Shown here: positions 1 to 12,088 of the stretch, piece after piece
Numbering within the stretch: the stretch's first letter is position 1
Layout of the letters: each line of letters opens with the position of its first letter
Assembly (NCBI GenBank): GCA_037447655.1
Contig: JBBHKE010002329.1
Span: 1-64,000, forward strand
From: Zygnema cylindricum
Taxonomy: Eukaryota; Streptophyta; Zygnematophyceae; Zygnematales; Zygnemataceae
Direction of reading: 5' to 3'
DNA length: 64,000 nucleotides
Notes under the pieces: model-generated
Databases searched by the model: none
Told to the model about the DNA's origin: nothing
Seen by the model: only the letters and a program-made list of their open reading frames with translations
Made by a program: the position numbers and the translations under genes

Positions 1-220
1 ATGTAGCTATTTCCCCCCGAAAAAAAAAAAAAAAAAAGTAAGAGAATGTGCTCTATAGTACCGTACTGTACCTTTCTGTACAGTATATATCCGTACTGTA
101 CCATTTCGTACGATACCGCTCCGAATGGAGCCGTACCGTACCGTACCGTAAAACCAATGAATTGATGAAAAATCAAATCGGGAATAGCAACAAAACGATT
201 TGGCCTTTTCTGATCAACTT

Positions 221-868
221 CGGAGGCAAAAATAAAATGACTATTGTGAAAAATCTCTCAAGTCCTGTTTTGGCAACTTTACATGCTTCCTAAAAAATCC
301 ACAACCCTTTATTTTACTTAATGATTTTTTTTTCTTGAAAACGGCCGGAAAACGCGCGAATGTTAGCCTTTTGCTGTCAGTACCAAATTCTGTACTTTTT
401 CCGGAAATGGTACGGATTTTGGAAATAGTAACGATTTTGGAAATAGTACCGACTTTGGAAATAGAACCGATTTTGGAAATAGTACCGATTTTGGGAATAG
501 TATGGATTTTGGAAATAGTACGGATTTTGTAAATAGTAACGATTTTGGAAATAGTACGGATTTTGGAAATAGTACCGTTTTTGGAAAAAGTACCGATTTT
601 GGAAATAGTACGGATTTTGGAAATAGTATTGAATTTGGAAAAAGTACTGAATTTGGAAGTAGTCCTGATTTTGGAAAAAGTACTGATACCACCAACCACC
701 CGGAGGCCCCCTCCCCACCAACCCCGGAGGCAAAAAAAAAATGACTGTGAAAAATCGCTCAACTCCTGTTTTGGCAACTTTACATGCTTCTTAAAAAATC
801 CAAAACCTTTTATTTTAGTTAATGATTTTTTTTTTCTTGAAAACGGCCAAAAAATGCGCGAATGTTAG
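221..868. repeat. 18-bp minisatellite flanked by ~145-bp direct repeats
   Basis: About 15 copies of an 18-bp unit, roughly GGAAATAGTACNGATTTT, run from about 405 to 690. Two direct repeats (221-366 and 724-868) flank it. They share a purine-rich start, the block TTTTGGCAACTTTACATGC and the end GCGAATGTTAG. Because the unit length is a multiple of three and free of stops, long open frames appear on both strands; I read these as artefacts of the repeat, not genes. The arrangement resembles an array captured between duplicated flanks, or a degenerate small LTR-like element, but no PBS or polypurine tract is visible. Confidence 0.85.
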
Positions 869-2366
869 GGTATTTTCGCATGTAACCGAAACTTAGTCTT
901 GTTACTTTGTTTTTTAGCGAAGATTCTCCGTACAGCTTTCAGAGCATTCGGATGTAAACGTAAATAACTTGTCACTTAAAAAAGTGACTTGCGTAGACGT
1001 GTACGAAACATTGTGACCGATGAAGTGGTACACAAAATGAAGCGAAACTTCCACTCAGTTTCAATTTGAGGCGTTTCTCCGCACGCTGTACAATTTTTGT
1101 GACTTCGTAACATCCGTACGCCACATTGTCGACGTGTCGAAACCCAAAAATACCTTTCGCTGTCGCACAGAAATGCGGTTTCCTTTTTTGTCTTCCCACT
1201 TGCCGACAGGTGGTCAATGTTTTTCATACGCCGTATGTGTGAAGACACGTGTATTTGAGAGAGACGGCCCTTGTACGGTAGTCAGCGTACAAAAAACAGT
1301 ACGCACAGCTGGAAACGTGCAGTGGGGTTGTTTTTTCGGTACTCTGCGTACAAAACCATAAAAAAAATCTGACACGTGCGACGGCATCTCTCTATTCGCT
1401 TACCTTTTCGGACTATATTTAAAATCACCTCGCGAGGTGATTTGAAATAAAGTTTTATCATGTGATGGAAGGACGCGAAAATGGGTCGAAATGCGCTAAA
1501 CGACAAAATGCATCGCGCTAGACGACATACCACTGTACGTATAAAGTTTCACGGTAATGCAACTTGTACGGTGATAATTTCTCTTTTTTGGTACGGCCGC
1601 TGATTTTCACGTTTTTTTCTAAGTTACGTAGGAAAACGACACGAAATAACTGTAACTTTAGCACATGCGAAAGTACCCTAAGAACGTAACGTACGTTACA
1701 TGTGTGACGATTGTATACGTCGACAATACCAGTGACCGTTGTCAACGTCTACAATCTGTGTTGTCGGACGTTATTTTTTGGAACTGCTTGTGTGACGTCA
1801 CATGTCTTGCCGTGACATTGTAGACGTACCGCCTTCCACCTTGTACCGTTTCACGTTAGAAGAAGTTGCGCTTTGCGTTTGCGTCTCCTGTCCGGTCGAC
1901 ATGAAATGGCATCGGAATTTCAAGACCCCTGTAAAAAAAAAATATGTACTGGACGAAAACGGACAAAACCAAACAAATTGTGTAATTTTCTTTGTTGTAT
2001 TATATACAAACGGACAAAACATAGCGACTTCCGTACTTTCCTTTGTCTTTAAAAATTGTGTGAAATACTTCGAAAATTACGGCACGCGCGAATATGTGTT
2101 CCTATTTGTTTACATAAAATCCCTAGTTTTAAAACACATCGCGCATGTGTTTTAAAGATAAGGTTGAAGATGACGTTTTTCGTCGTCGAAGTGGGTCGAA
2201 AAACACAAGACGACAAATTTTCGTACATCCTAAGTTCGAGGGTGACGCAAATTGTACTCTACAAATTTGCGATTCCTTCGTCCGGTTGGAACTTAGGTAG
2301 TACGACGCTAAGTTTTACAGAAAAACGACAGAAAAAAACCCTTATGCACATGGGGACACACCCTTA
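865..2366 (+). mobile_element. Family A non-autonomous DNA element, ~1.5 kb
   Basis: The left end reads TTAGGGTATTTTCGCATGTA and the right end reads CACATGGGGACACACCCTTA, so the ends are imperfect inverted repeats. The right half (about 1700-2366) matches, in reverse orientation, the element at 61134-61910, and also matches 27979-28209. No transposase frame is visible. The interior also holds a block (about 1270-1530) related to the last 250 bases of the window. I cannot assign a superfamily; a Mutator-like origin is a guess. Confidence 0.6.
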
Positions 2367-2368
2367 GT

Positions 2369-2558
2369 GTTAATGTTTTTTTCGTCGCGTAAAACATCTT
2401 TTCTCCGTACACACGTATTGGATTGTGGATCTGACGGTTGCGAATGAAAGTTAAAATTCTCAACTTCTTAATGGCGGGTTCAAATTGAAAATCGGACAGG
2501 TGTGTACGGAGAAAAGACGTTTGGAAATATAATTAACACTAATAGCGATACACGGTGA
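2369..2558. mobile_element. Family D MITE, ~190 bp
   Basis: This is a hairpin-forming element. It has inner inverted repeats around TTTCTCCGTACACAC and its reverse complement GTGTGTACGGAGAAAA, and an outer end AACACTAATAGCGATACACGGTG. At least five more copies lie in the window (29811, 30320, 43309, 53831 and 62522). It abuts the right end of the family A element. Confidence 0.7.
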
Positions 2559-3140
2559 ACCAAAGTAACCCAGAAATTCCCCATATAAATAATAAGGCGG
2601 TCGATCACCCTGATCTACGCGCTATTTAAAATTGTAGACTAGTTTTTTTTTGCGCGCTTTCATCTCATTTTCTACTATTTTATTTCCTTCCATGTTTCAT
2701 CTTACGCAGCCTTTTTCTTTTCCATCCTCGTTGACGGGCGCTTTTTGTCCCAACTTTCCCACTTTTTGCCTTCTCGCTTTTTTCCTCTCTTCCACACCTC
2801 CTTTTTTATTATTATTCCTTCTCCTCCTCTCCTTTTTTCTCATTCCTCTCTCATGCAAATGCTCAAAAAATCGCATATAGTATGTTGAATTCATCTTTCT
2901 ATTTTCCTCTCTTTCAACAAATCGTATTAAATATGTGAATTTATCTTTCTATACGCCTCTTCTTCAACGCAAATTTGCTCTTCTTCTCTCCTCTCCGCTC
3001 CTCACTTATGCCTCTTGTTCCACATCTTTCCCCTCAAATACCATATGACAATGGTGTTTTACTTACACGATTCTTTCTCTCCCTCTCCTTGTCATTCACC
3101 TCCCTCCCTCCCTCCTTTCCTACCTTTCTTTTAGATTTCT
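2559..3140. other. CT-rich spacer, no gene seen
   Basis: A pyrimidine-rich stretch (TTCCTCTC and CTCCCTCCCTCC runs). Open frames here are low-complexity Ser/Leu/Phe on one strand and Arg/Lys/Glu on the other. I see no splice structure or homology. Confidence 0.5.
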
Positions 3141-3620
3141 TCTATTAGTTTTAGGCGCTCACCCTAGCCCTGCCGAGGGTTAGGGTAGATAAACCTGAAA
3201 CATAAACTGGGAAGGGGTGACTTATGTGCCTCACAAGGGTTTAGAAATGGGAGAAGGAATAGATGTAGACAATAGATGAGGTAGGTTTAAGCAGCTTTGA
3301 ATAGGATTATAAAAGTAGGAATTACAAGTGTCACTGTGAACATTTCTCTATCAAATAAAGTTGGACTTCGACTCCTATGACTAAAGGTATAATCTCTGTG
3401 GTCTCTCTGTACAATGTGTTTTTATAAATTGAATAAAACAACTTGGAATAGGATTATAAAAGTAGGAATTACAAGTGTCACTGTGGACATTTCTCTATCT
3501 AATAAAGCTGGACTTCTCCTCCTATGACTAAAGGTCTAATCTCTGTGGTCTCTCTGTACAATGTGTTTCTATGAATTGAATAAAACACAAATGCCTAAAC
3601 AAATTGCTATCATGTGATGT
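3141..3620 (+). repeat. Dispersed repeat F, copy 1, with internally duplicated 3' part
   Basis: It begins TTAGTTTTAGGCGCTCACC and ends near TTGAATAAAACACAAATGCC. The same sequence recurs at 9137-9452 and, inverted, at 9479-9750. In this copy the 3' part (about 3290-3430) is tandemly duplicated at 3440-3590, starting at TGGAATAGGATTATAAAAG. The ATAAAGTTGGAC and GAATAAAAC motifs suggest a processed or retroposed 3' end, but I cannot name the parent. Confidence 0.7.
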
Positions 3621-3970
3621 GTGAGAGAGATAAGCTCTTCCTATGAAAAGATCTCTATTTGTATGTGTGTGCACTCCTATCCAATGATGAATGTGCACTC
3701 GTGTGGTCTAATAACTACATGCTAAAAAATACAATGTCAGCCGTCGGTGGTCGCGCCCAAAACGCGTCACTATTTTCGCCAAAAAATGTATGTCGTGGAA
3801 TCGTCCCTCGACTCCGTACAATTCGATCTTGCCGTCCGTATAATATCGACGCTCCAATATCCGTACATAATATCGACAAAGATCGTCCAAAATCAACACT
3901 CCCACTTAAGCTCGTGTCGCGCTCCTCGATTTCGTCGAATCGGTAATTTGTGGTCAGCGCTTTAATGGTA

Positions 3971-4184
3971 CACCAACAAACGCTACTAGCGTATTGAACG
4001 CTAATTCGGTCTTGCTTTTTTTCTCAAATTCTCAAATAGAATTATCTATACTATTTAAAAAAACCCTAATTTCTAATTAGATTAAACGATTTCTTTAAAA
4101 AATTTCAAATTTCTAATTAGCGTAAATCACTGTAATTATTCCTATACGCTAAAGAAACATGTATGCTAATAGGGATTGGGGGTG
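3971..4184. mobile_element. Family C MITE, short degenerate copy
   Basis: The ends TA-CACCAACAAACGCTACTAGCG and CTAATAGGGATTGGGGGTG-TA are eroded versions of the family C inverted repeat (CACCGCCAATCGCTATTAGCG), flanked by TA on both sides. At 214 bp it is shorter than the ~540-bp copies. Confidence 0.55.
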
Positions 4185-4224
4185 TACTGTACCTGTACCC
4201 TGCAAAATTTGTGATTTCGTTAGT

Positions 4225-4543
4225 ATCAAAAGCATAGTTTAAAAGTAGGTGAAAGTAGGCACATACAATATATTATATGGAAAACATATTATATGACTCT
4301 AAGACCCCATATTGTATTCAAACCTATTCGGACCAATTAAAACATTCGGACCAAAAATTGAACTAATTAAAATATTCGGACCAAAAAAAATATTTACACC
4401 ATCAGATTCGAACAATCGGACGGTCGCTGATCAAAATAGCGATCTAAGAAGATCACATGAAAAGCCCATAACACAATTTACGATAAAGGCGCCTTACGAA
4501 AGGTATACCATAAAAACGCCTACTTTTGAACTATGATCAAAAG
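4225..4543. mobile_element. Family B MITE with 8-bp target duplication
   Basis: The element body (4233-4535) has terminal inverted repeats CATAGTTTAAAAGTAGG and CCTACTTTTGAACTATG. It is flanked by the exact 8-bp duplication ATCAAAAG (4225-4232 and 4536-4543). An 8-bp duplication is the hAT-superfamily signature. Related copies lie at 26732-27007, 56216-56751, 61911-62473 and 63473-63733. No coding capacity. Confidence 0.8.
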
Positions 4544-4749
4544 ATTTTGTTTTGCGTAGGACCTGTGGTCCATAGAATCCGTGTCGTTCTTTCATGGACC
4601 GTAGCAATTTGTTTGTCGTACAAGGGAATTGCTCCGCTGGCGACCGCGTCCCTTGTTATTGACTCCCCGACTAGATTACTTGACGTGTAATCTTTTTCGA
4701 TCGTGCGATCCTCCAAACCCAAGATACGTAATATCTTTGATGAATTTTG

Positions 4750-5040
4750 GTCATCGATTTCACTATCGCGAGGTGAATCAATTTAATCGTCGTGAAGCGT
4801 CGCAGTATCAAATCTCCGTCGCTCAGGAAACTCTGATCTTTCGATGCTCGATATTGTGGTCGCGATGACGTCGCTCGAGATGTGTGATAGTATTTTTTGT
4901 TCGCGAAGCATCGCGTGATGAATTGTCGTCTCTCGACCAATTTCGATCGTTCGATGCTTCAACGTGTGGACGCGATGACGTCGCTCAAAATGTGCGACAA
5001 TACTTTTTGTTCGCGCCATCGTCGCTCGCTCACAAAGGTA
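4750..5040. repeat. Imperfect tandem repeat, ~120-bp unit
   Basis: The block CGCGATGACGTCGCTC followed by ATGTGYGAYARTACTTTTTGTTCGCG appears twice (about 4862-4910 and 4972-5020). The preceding TCGATGCTC/TCGATGCTT segments repeat with it. No gene is apparent. Confidence 0.6.
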
Positions 5041-5086
5041 TCTATACCGCCTTTTTCGCATCCATATAGTGGGAGGCGCTCACGGT

Positions 5087-8000
5087 ACATTGTACAGTTA
5101 GGCTTCAAAAACATTTTTCCTCCAAATTCTTTTAAGTCCTTATCCTCTCTGCCATAATGTAAGATATCATAGCTTTGACTCCCCCTATCGTTTAGATTGC
5201 AATGACCTGAAGTGGTTTTTTGATTTAGGCTTCCCCTCTCCTCTACCCTGTCTACCCACTTTTCCCCTCTTAATCCTTCTATCATGAAATTTTTAAAGGT
5301 TTTAGGTTTTACAAAATCTTTCCCCTTTTTCCCATCAACGGCTTCTGCTACGCCTTCTATGTGGACACTTTCCTCTCGCGTAGATATGAGGTTTCTCTTT
5401 GCTTGTCTCGCAAATTTTTGAAGTGAGAATGACTTTGTTTCTTCTTGATGAGGTTGAGATGTTGAATTTTCGATCTCCAACTTTTCTTTTCCTGCTACAT
5501 GAGAAGAGATATTGGTTCCTACCTCCGCTACAGCTCCTAGAATTTGTTATTTATTATAGAATCCCCCTTCAAACTTAGATGTTAATTTCACTTTTTGGAC
5601 TCCTTCTAACCCATTCACGCCTTCCGCTATGATTTGTCTTTGTAGGTTTTCTTCCATGGGCTGCATGACCGACTGGATTTCGGCCGTTGCCCCAATCATG
5701 GAGGATGGAGACTTAGCAAGGCTGATTGTCCTTCCAAATTTTGGTAAGTCTCCTTTCTCCCTCCTTTGAGATTTTCCACTGCCTAATCTATTGTTGTTTA
5801 AGGTTAGCAATACCTCCTTGTAGGTCCATAGAATTTTTTTTGCCTGAATTTTTGACATGTTGTCTTCCTAATCTATTGTTGTTTAGGGTTAGCAATACCT
5901 CCTTGTAGGTCAATAGAATTTTCTTTGCCTGAATTTCTGACATGTTGTCTTCTTGTGCAGATTAGACCGCTTTCTTTGATGGATTGGACCTCATTTGAGG
6001 GTCGAACATTGTGTGCACTCCCACTATTGCCTGATTCTCGGCTCCCTCTCTATGAGTTCCGCTTAGAGTGTCCACTTTTTCCACTTTTTGCAGGCATTAC
6101 TTTTCTGCGGAGATGCCTAGGAGAGATTGAGGGGTTAATGTCATTTTTAAGAGTTTTGTGGAAGTTTATATTTTTGAGGTTCTTTTTTTTCTTGCAAATG
6201 CTTTTTCTCTTTTGGTTTCTATGATGAGAGTATCTGATTCTTCATTTTCTCCTCTTTTGTTTGTAGACTTTCCATCGTTTCCGTTGACTTGAAGACATAC
6301 GATGTCCTCCTTGCTGGAGGTCTTGGTGGTGGATGTGATTGCTCCTGCATTTTGCTTGCATCTTGGTTCCTCCTCGCTCGATTTTCTTGATGGTGAGTTC
6401 CCACTTGCCCCCGTTTTTTGCCTTGCTCAACTATCTATGTGTGATAGTCTTTGAGCTCTCAGCATTTGAGTCTAGTTCAAATTTTTGTTTTTTTACAACT
6501 ACCTTAGATTTGTATCTCTCAATGTTAGCCTCTAATTTGATCTCATTTGTGTAAGTTTCAGTTTTTGTAAGCTCTAACACTTGTCTCCATGGTATGTTTG
6601 TTTATATATTGGGAAATTTTAACACCTCTCCCCATGGTTTTGCAAGATCTACGTCCACTTCGACACTTTGGTCTTTTCCACCGGTGGCATACGTGATGGC
6701 GAGTGATGAGGCGACCTAGGAATTTTGATTCTCTGACGTTGGTGCGGGACTCATAGGACTTTTGGTCGACAACCCCATTTTTGGTAAGAGTTTGACTTTC
6801 CTGCTCTCTTTGTGTTCAATGCATTCTGTTATGATGTTCTCTATGCTCCCACTTGTGATTGACTTGGCGAACATCTTATCATCTTTTTTTTCTGTCTCAC
6901 CTCTACCTGTATTGAGCTTTTTTTCTAGTGATAGACTTGGCGAGCATCCTATCATCTTTTTTTTCTGTCTCACCTCTACCTATATTGAAGACACCTCTAC
7001 CTATATTGAGCTTTCTTTCTGGTGATTATACCTTGTCTCCTGTCATTACCTTCTTGCCGCTCAATGTGATCCCATGTGTTATCTTCTTGGTTGGATTTTG
7101 CTTTTCACTTTTTTGTCGATATCCAATTTGCAGATCGACGTATCTCTCTCTGCCCCTCTATGTGATCCCATGTGTTACCTTCTTGGTTGGATTTATCTTC
7201 TGACCTCTTTGTCGGTTTCCAATTTGCAGATCGATGTTTCTTCCATTGTCGGTGCTGCACCTTTGCTTGATCGCCTGACCGATTACTGTAGGCCTTTGGC
7301 TACATATTTACTGTGAGCTCCCCACGCTTCCGCGGACTGCCTCACCATGAGATCAGTAAGTTTTTATGCGTTTGCCTGTGGGTGCTCTTTAAATGTTTTC
7401 TATCTGTGGATCGATTTTGTACCTGGAACTGAACTGCCTTTTTTGACTCTTCCTTTGATTTGTCCGATTTCAGCTTCAACTTTTTCTGTTACTTCTTTTG
7501 ACTTACTTGTCCTTACTTCGGCTTGGCTTTCCTTCTGGCAAGTCGTTGTGTTACGATCCAGTCGTGAGGGTTGAATCTAGGTTGAAATCTGAATGTGGAG
7601 GTGGAGTCTGAGAGATCACATCAGTATGCGACTTTTGGAACCAGCGAATTTGCGCATCGCTGATCACTCGACCATTCCTATGTGAGTGTCTCCCATTCTC
7701 TCTTCTTTCTTTGTCCCTTTCACTTTTGCGATCTCCTGCAGTGTTTTGAGGTACCTGCAGTAAGTTAGATCTGAGCATAAACTCTGCTTTCTTGCTCTTT
7801 GTTTGATGACTGACTACTTAGTGTTTTGAGGTACCTGCAGTAAGTTAGATCTGAGCATAAACTCTGCTTTCTTGCTCTTTGTTTGATGATTGACTACTTA
7901 TCGTTCCATCTGAGCATAAACTCTACTTTTTTGCTCTTTGTTTGATGACTGACTACTTATCGTTCCAGATTTGCTTTGGAATGCCTTGGGTCATTGTTCA

Positions 8001-9100
8001 TCAATTTCTGTTCGGTGCTGATTTTTCTCCCGCTGTCTTGTAGATTTGTCGACTGCACCTTTTTGACTTGGTTGTAGCTGTCTTTGGTTGTGGCCTCGCT
8101 GCCGCGGACGTTTTCCTCTCTTTTTGCAACATGTTAGAAAATTTTTGCACCCTTTTTTTGGTAAGCTATTCCTCCTGGATTTGTCGTGATTTGCCTCATG
8201 GAGTTTGGGTCGCAACTTCTTTTGTTTGTCGTAGATTCTTGTTGACGTTTGGATTTGCCTCGTTCAGTTGTCTTGTCGCCTTGGCTATCTCCATTCCCTG
8301 TGTGCAAGTTTTGTACCTGCATGAAGTTAGGCTCCTCTTTTTGATCTGGGCGAGCCTCCTCCTTCATATGATTGTCACCTGATTGTGACTGTCTAACCTT
8401 GCCTTCTCCTTTTGTTCCACTTGCGGCCTTCTCCATTTGTTCCACTTGTAGGTGAAGTGTCAGAGCCATCAGAGTTTGTGTCTATTTTTGACACGTTTGT
8501 GGTGCTCGATTCGATTTCCAGCAAGATCTCCACCACTTTGCTCCACTCCCAGTGTTTCGAGTTTTGCTCCTCCAATTAGGTGAAGACATTTGTGAACTGT
8601 TTTGGTAGGGAGAGGATTAACCAACAAATTTGCGTGGCCACTAAGAAAACTAGGCCAACTGTCTTTACTTGGTCTAGTGGGTTAGAATAACGAGTGATAT
8701 ATGATTTAGTGGATGCTCCATCTTGATAGGATGTTTGGAGGATCATCTTGGTTAGCTCGGTCCTCTTAGACCATGTGGGTGTGATATGCTCCTATGTGCT
8801 TTTGACTCCTATGTGCTTTTGACTGAGTTGTGATGGTTTTTCGCACTTCGAGAGCTCTCTGTTGCTTTCCATGTTGTCTCCTCCATCCTCTTTGACCATG
8901 CCGTATTTCTGACATGATGCTTCATTTTCTCCCTTTGGGAGAATGTCTCGTCTTAATTGGCCTCGGATGAAACCGTTCTGATCCCCTTTTCTATTTGCTG
9001 CCTTTGCAGTCTCTGTAGGAATCTGAAGAGAAGTCGCCCTTGGACTCACTGACTGGATTCGCCTGCGCTCAACTCTTCTTCTCCAAAAGACTCTGAAGAC
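5087..9100 (-). pseudogene. Degenerate K/E/R/Q-rich coding relic, possibly a LINE first ORF
   Basis: The minus strand carries a chain of short broken frames rich in Lys, Glu, Arg, Gln and Ser (e.g. 5480-4959, 5858-5547, 8469-8134 and 9049-8792) separated by stops and frameshifts. The region contains several local tandem duplications: 5783-5862 with 5863-5942; 6858-6920 with 6928-6990; 7063-7130 with 7160-7230; and 2-3 copies of an ~80-bp unit at 7738-7965. Copies of repeat F lie on both sides (3141 and 9137). I find no reverse transcriptase, zinc knuckle or other named motif, so a LINE gag relic is only a guess from composition and context. Confidence 0.3.
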
Positions 9101-9136
9101 ACACGGGGCACCACTATTACGGAGGGCCCATAACCT

Positions 9137-9750
9137 ATTAGTTTTAGGCGCTCACCGTAGCCCCTGGCCGAGGGTTAGGGTAGATAAACCTGAAACATAC
9201 ACTTGGAAGGGGTTTCGTTATGTGCCTCACAAGGGTTTCGAGATGGGAGAAGGAATAGATGTAGACAATAGATGAGGCAGGTTTAGGCAGTTTTGAATAG
9301 GATTATAAAAGTAGGACTTACAAGTGTCACTGTGGACATTTCTCTATCTAATAAAGTTGGACTCCTCCTCTTATGACTAAAGGTCTAATCTATGTGGTCC
9401 CTCTGTACAATGTGTTTCTATGAATTGAACAAAACACCATTGCCTAAACAAATCTCTCTCACACATCACATGATAACAATTTGTTTAGGCAATGGTGTTT
9501 TATTCAATTCATAGAAACACATTGTACAGAGGGACCACATAGATAAGACCTTTAGTCATAGGAGGAGGAGTCCATCTTTATTAGATAGAGAAATGTCCAC
9601 AGTGACACTTGTAATTCTTACTTTTATAATCCTATTTAAAGCTGCCTAAACCTGCCTCATCTATTGTCTACATCTATTCCTTCTCCCATCTCGAAACTGT
9701 TGTGAGGCACATAACGACACCCCTTCCCAGTGTATGTTTCAGGTTTATCT
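9137..9750. repeat. Large palindrome made of two inverted copies of repeat F
   Basis: The arm at about 9182-9452 is the reverse complement of about 9479-9750, with a ~26-base centre (CTCTCTCACACATCACATG). Both arms match repeat F at 3141-3620. Arm ends include GATAAACCTGAAACATACAC, and the arms meet at CACCATTGCC/GGCAATGGTG. The two arms differ at only scattered positions, so the transcript or single strand could fold into a hairpin of about 270 bp. Confidence 0.85.
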
Positions 9751-11165
9751 CCCTCCCTCCCTCCCTCTCTCCCTCCATCCCTCCCTTTTAGTTTTCTTCA
9801 CCTCTATCTTACTTTGTTTCTTTGTTTTATGTGCGTTTTTCTGTCTCTTTCTCTTTTTCAAATTCAACTCTCTGTTTACCTTCTCTCTCTCTCTCTCCCT
9901 CTCTATCCCCTCTCTGGCTTTTTTTTTAAAAGAGGGGTAGAGCCAAGGTAAACGAGAGAGAGACAGGGAAGGTGAGGGAGGGACAAAGGGAATGTGAGGG
10001 AGAAAGAAAGAGAAAGTAAGGGATAAGGAAAGCGAAGGCAAGGGAGGGAGAAGCAGAAGTCGAGGGAAAAGAGAGAGTGGAGGTAGAGGGGAGAGGGGAG
10101 AGGGGAGAGGGGAGATGGGGAGATGGGGAGACAAAACATTAAGCTGAGAGAGAGAGAGAGGGAGAGCGAGAGGGAAGGTGAGCGAAGGGGAGAGGGTTAG
10201 TTAGGGAGAGGAGAGGGAAAAGGAGCGGGAGAGGGAAGGTGAAGAAGAGGGAGAGGGAAAGTTTCAACTCTATCCCTTGTTCTTTTGTTTTATCGCTCTA
10301 ACTCTTTCTTTTAAAGAGGGGTAGAGAGAAGGTAAACGAGAGAGACAGGGAAGGTGAGAGAGAGGCAGAAATAATTCGAGGGAGAAAGAAAGAGAAAGTA
10401 AGGGATGAGGAAAGCGAAGGTGAGGGAGTGAGAAACGGAAGTTGAGGGAAAAAGAGAGTGGGGGTAAAGGGGGGAGGGAAGATGGGGAAGAAGAAAGGAA
10501 GCTGAGGGAGAGGGAGCAAGAAGGTGAGCGAAAAGGGGAGGGATAGCAAGGGAGAAGGAAAGGGAAGGTCAAGGAGAGGGAGAGGGAAGGTAAGGGAGAA
10601 GAGTAGGTAAGTCAAAGAGGGAAAAATGGAAGGTGTAGAAGCGAGAGAGGGGATAGTAACGGAGAATGAAAGTGCAAGTTGGGGGGAGGGGGGAGATAGA
10701 GTGAAAGTAAAGAAGAAGAATTGATGGGCTTTTACTCACCCACTTCTTTCTCTCTCTCTCTCCTTACCTCTCAACTCCCACCTCCAGAGGATTATTGTCA
10801 TTCAGTTGTCATCTAGCTTTTATGGAAACATTCGCAATTTACCGAAGGTACCTCGTCAGTCTAGCCCTCCCTCCCTCCCTCCCTCCAGCCTTCCCTTCCT
10901 CGCTCTTTCCCTCCCACCCTCCAGTTTTCCCTGCCTCCCTCCAGCCTTCCCTTCCTCGCTCTTTCCCTCCCTCCTTCCAGCCTTCCCTTCCTCGCTCTTT
11001 CTCTCCCTCCCTCCAGCCTTCCCTCCCTCCCTCCAGTTTTCCCTCCCTTTTTTTTTGGGACATCTCTAGTGTTACCGTAACTGTCGTGTGTTTTTCAATC
11101 CCTCACAAACTTCCAAATTGTACTCTTCAAAAGGCAAGCTAAGGGGGGGGGGGGGGGGGGGAGGG
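9751..11165. repeat. Long purine/pyrimidine low-complexity tracts and a G20 run
   Basis: CCCTCC-type tracts (9751-9900 and 10855-11060) alternate with GAGGGA-type tracts (9945-10260 and 10315-10720). Five consecutive GAGGGGA units sit near 10085-10115. A run of about 20 G lies at 11142-11161. Open frames here are Ser/Pro/Leu or Arg/Gly/Glu runs produced by the repeats; I treat none as genes. Confidence 0.8.
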
Positions 11166-11635
11166 GTAAATGGAAAAGAGGGATAGATGGCAAGGGTGAT
11201 TCACTTACACACTTTTCAAAAGGAGTTTTACTCTCACTCTTTTTTCTCCCTCTCACTACATAAATACTCCCTAAAATTTCAATTAAATATTACTATACGA
11301 AAAATTGTCATCATTTCCCTATTTTCCAAATCCAAAAATATGATGGTACATAAAGATTTTTTCTAGACACAAGTAATGTCAGTTCCCGTTTCCAAAGGGA
11401 TCCTTGTTATACGATTTTTTTTTCGGCTTTTTGTCTTTGTTTTTTTTGTTTTTTCTTTTTTTATTGTTATTACTGATGTAGTTTGATACCCAATCGGAGG
11501 TTTCCAAAATAGTAAGAAATGTTTTTTATTAAGTGGCAATGAAGTTTTTTCACGAACTATAGAAGGTATCTCCTATATGAGTAGGATTATTGGACGCCAT
11601 AATAAAAGATAGAGAGAGTCAAAACATTTGGAATT

Positions 11636-12054
11636 TGTGTGATCGAGATTGATAATTTCATTATGAAACGAGATCCTTTTATACAAAGTGACAAAGTGCT
11701 AATTACTGTGGATAGTACTGTACTACGCTACACAAAGTAGATTTGTGCGGCTACATAAAGACTAAATCTATTAGACAAAGTTTACCGACGAAAATAAAAG
11801 GAAATAATAAGACCAAAAGTACAATTATAAGACTGCACTTGAATAAGTGGAGTACAGTTTTGTTCACGTAAGACAAATGAGACTATAGTGGGCGAGACCG
11901 TACTCGAATAAGTGGAGTACGGTTTTTGCTCTTGTAGGACAAAAGACTAAGTGGACGAGACCGTACTTGAATAAGTGGAGTGCGGTCTCGGTTGACTTAG
12001 GACGAAATGAGATTAAGGTGGACGTACGGAAACAGACCGGAAATCACCCTTAAC
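11636..12054 (-). mobile_element. Probable 3' LTR of the minus-strand Copia element
   Basis: Read on the minus strand it starts TGTTAAGGGTGATTTCC right after a polypurine tract (TTGAGGGGGGG, 12055-12065) and ends GATCTCGATCACACA, giving TG...CA ends and about 419 bp. The U3 part holds three ~65-bp repeats with the core GAATAAGTGGAGTRCGGT (about 11837-11860, 11905-11930 and 11967-11990), which look like enhancer repeats. The left boundary is inferred from the TG/CA rule and is less certain than the right one. Confidence 0.55.
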
Positions 12055-12088
12055 ACCCCCCCTCAAGCTTAAACTACAAAGGAGTAAT

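Noticed and set aside
241-777. 178-codon open frame on the minus strand (and several others on both strands)
   Set aside because: Produced by an 18-bp tandem repeat whose length is a multiple of three; no other support for coding.
9745-10615. Ser/Pro/Leu-rich frames on the minus strand over 100 codons
   Set aside because: Low-complexity GAGGGA tracts; composition alone keeps the frames open.
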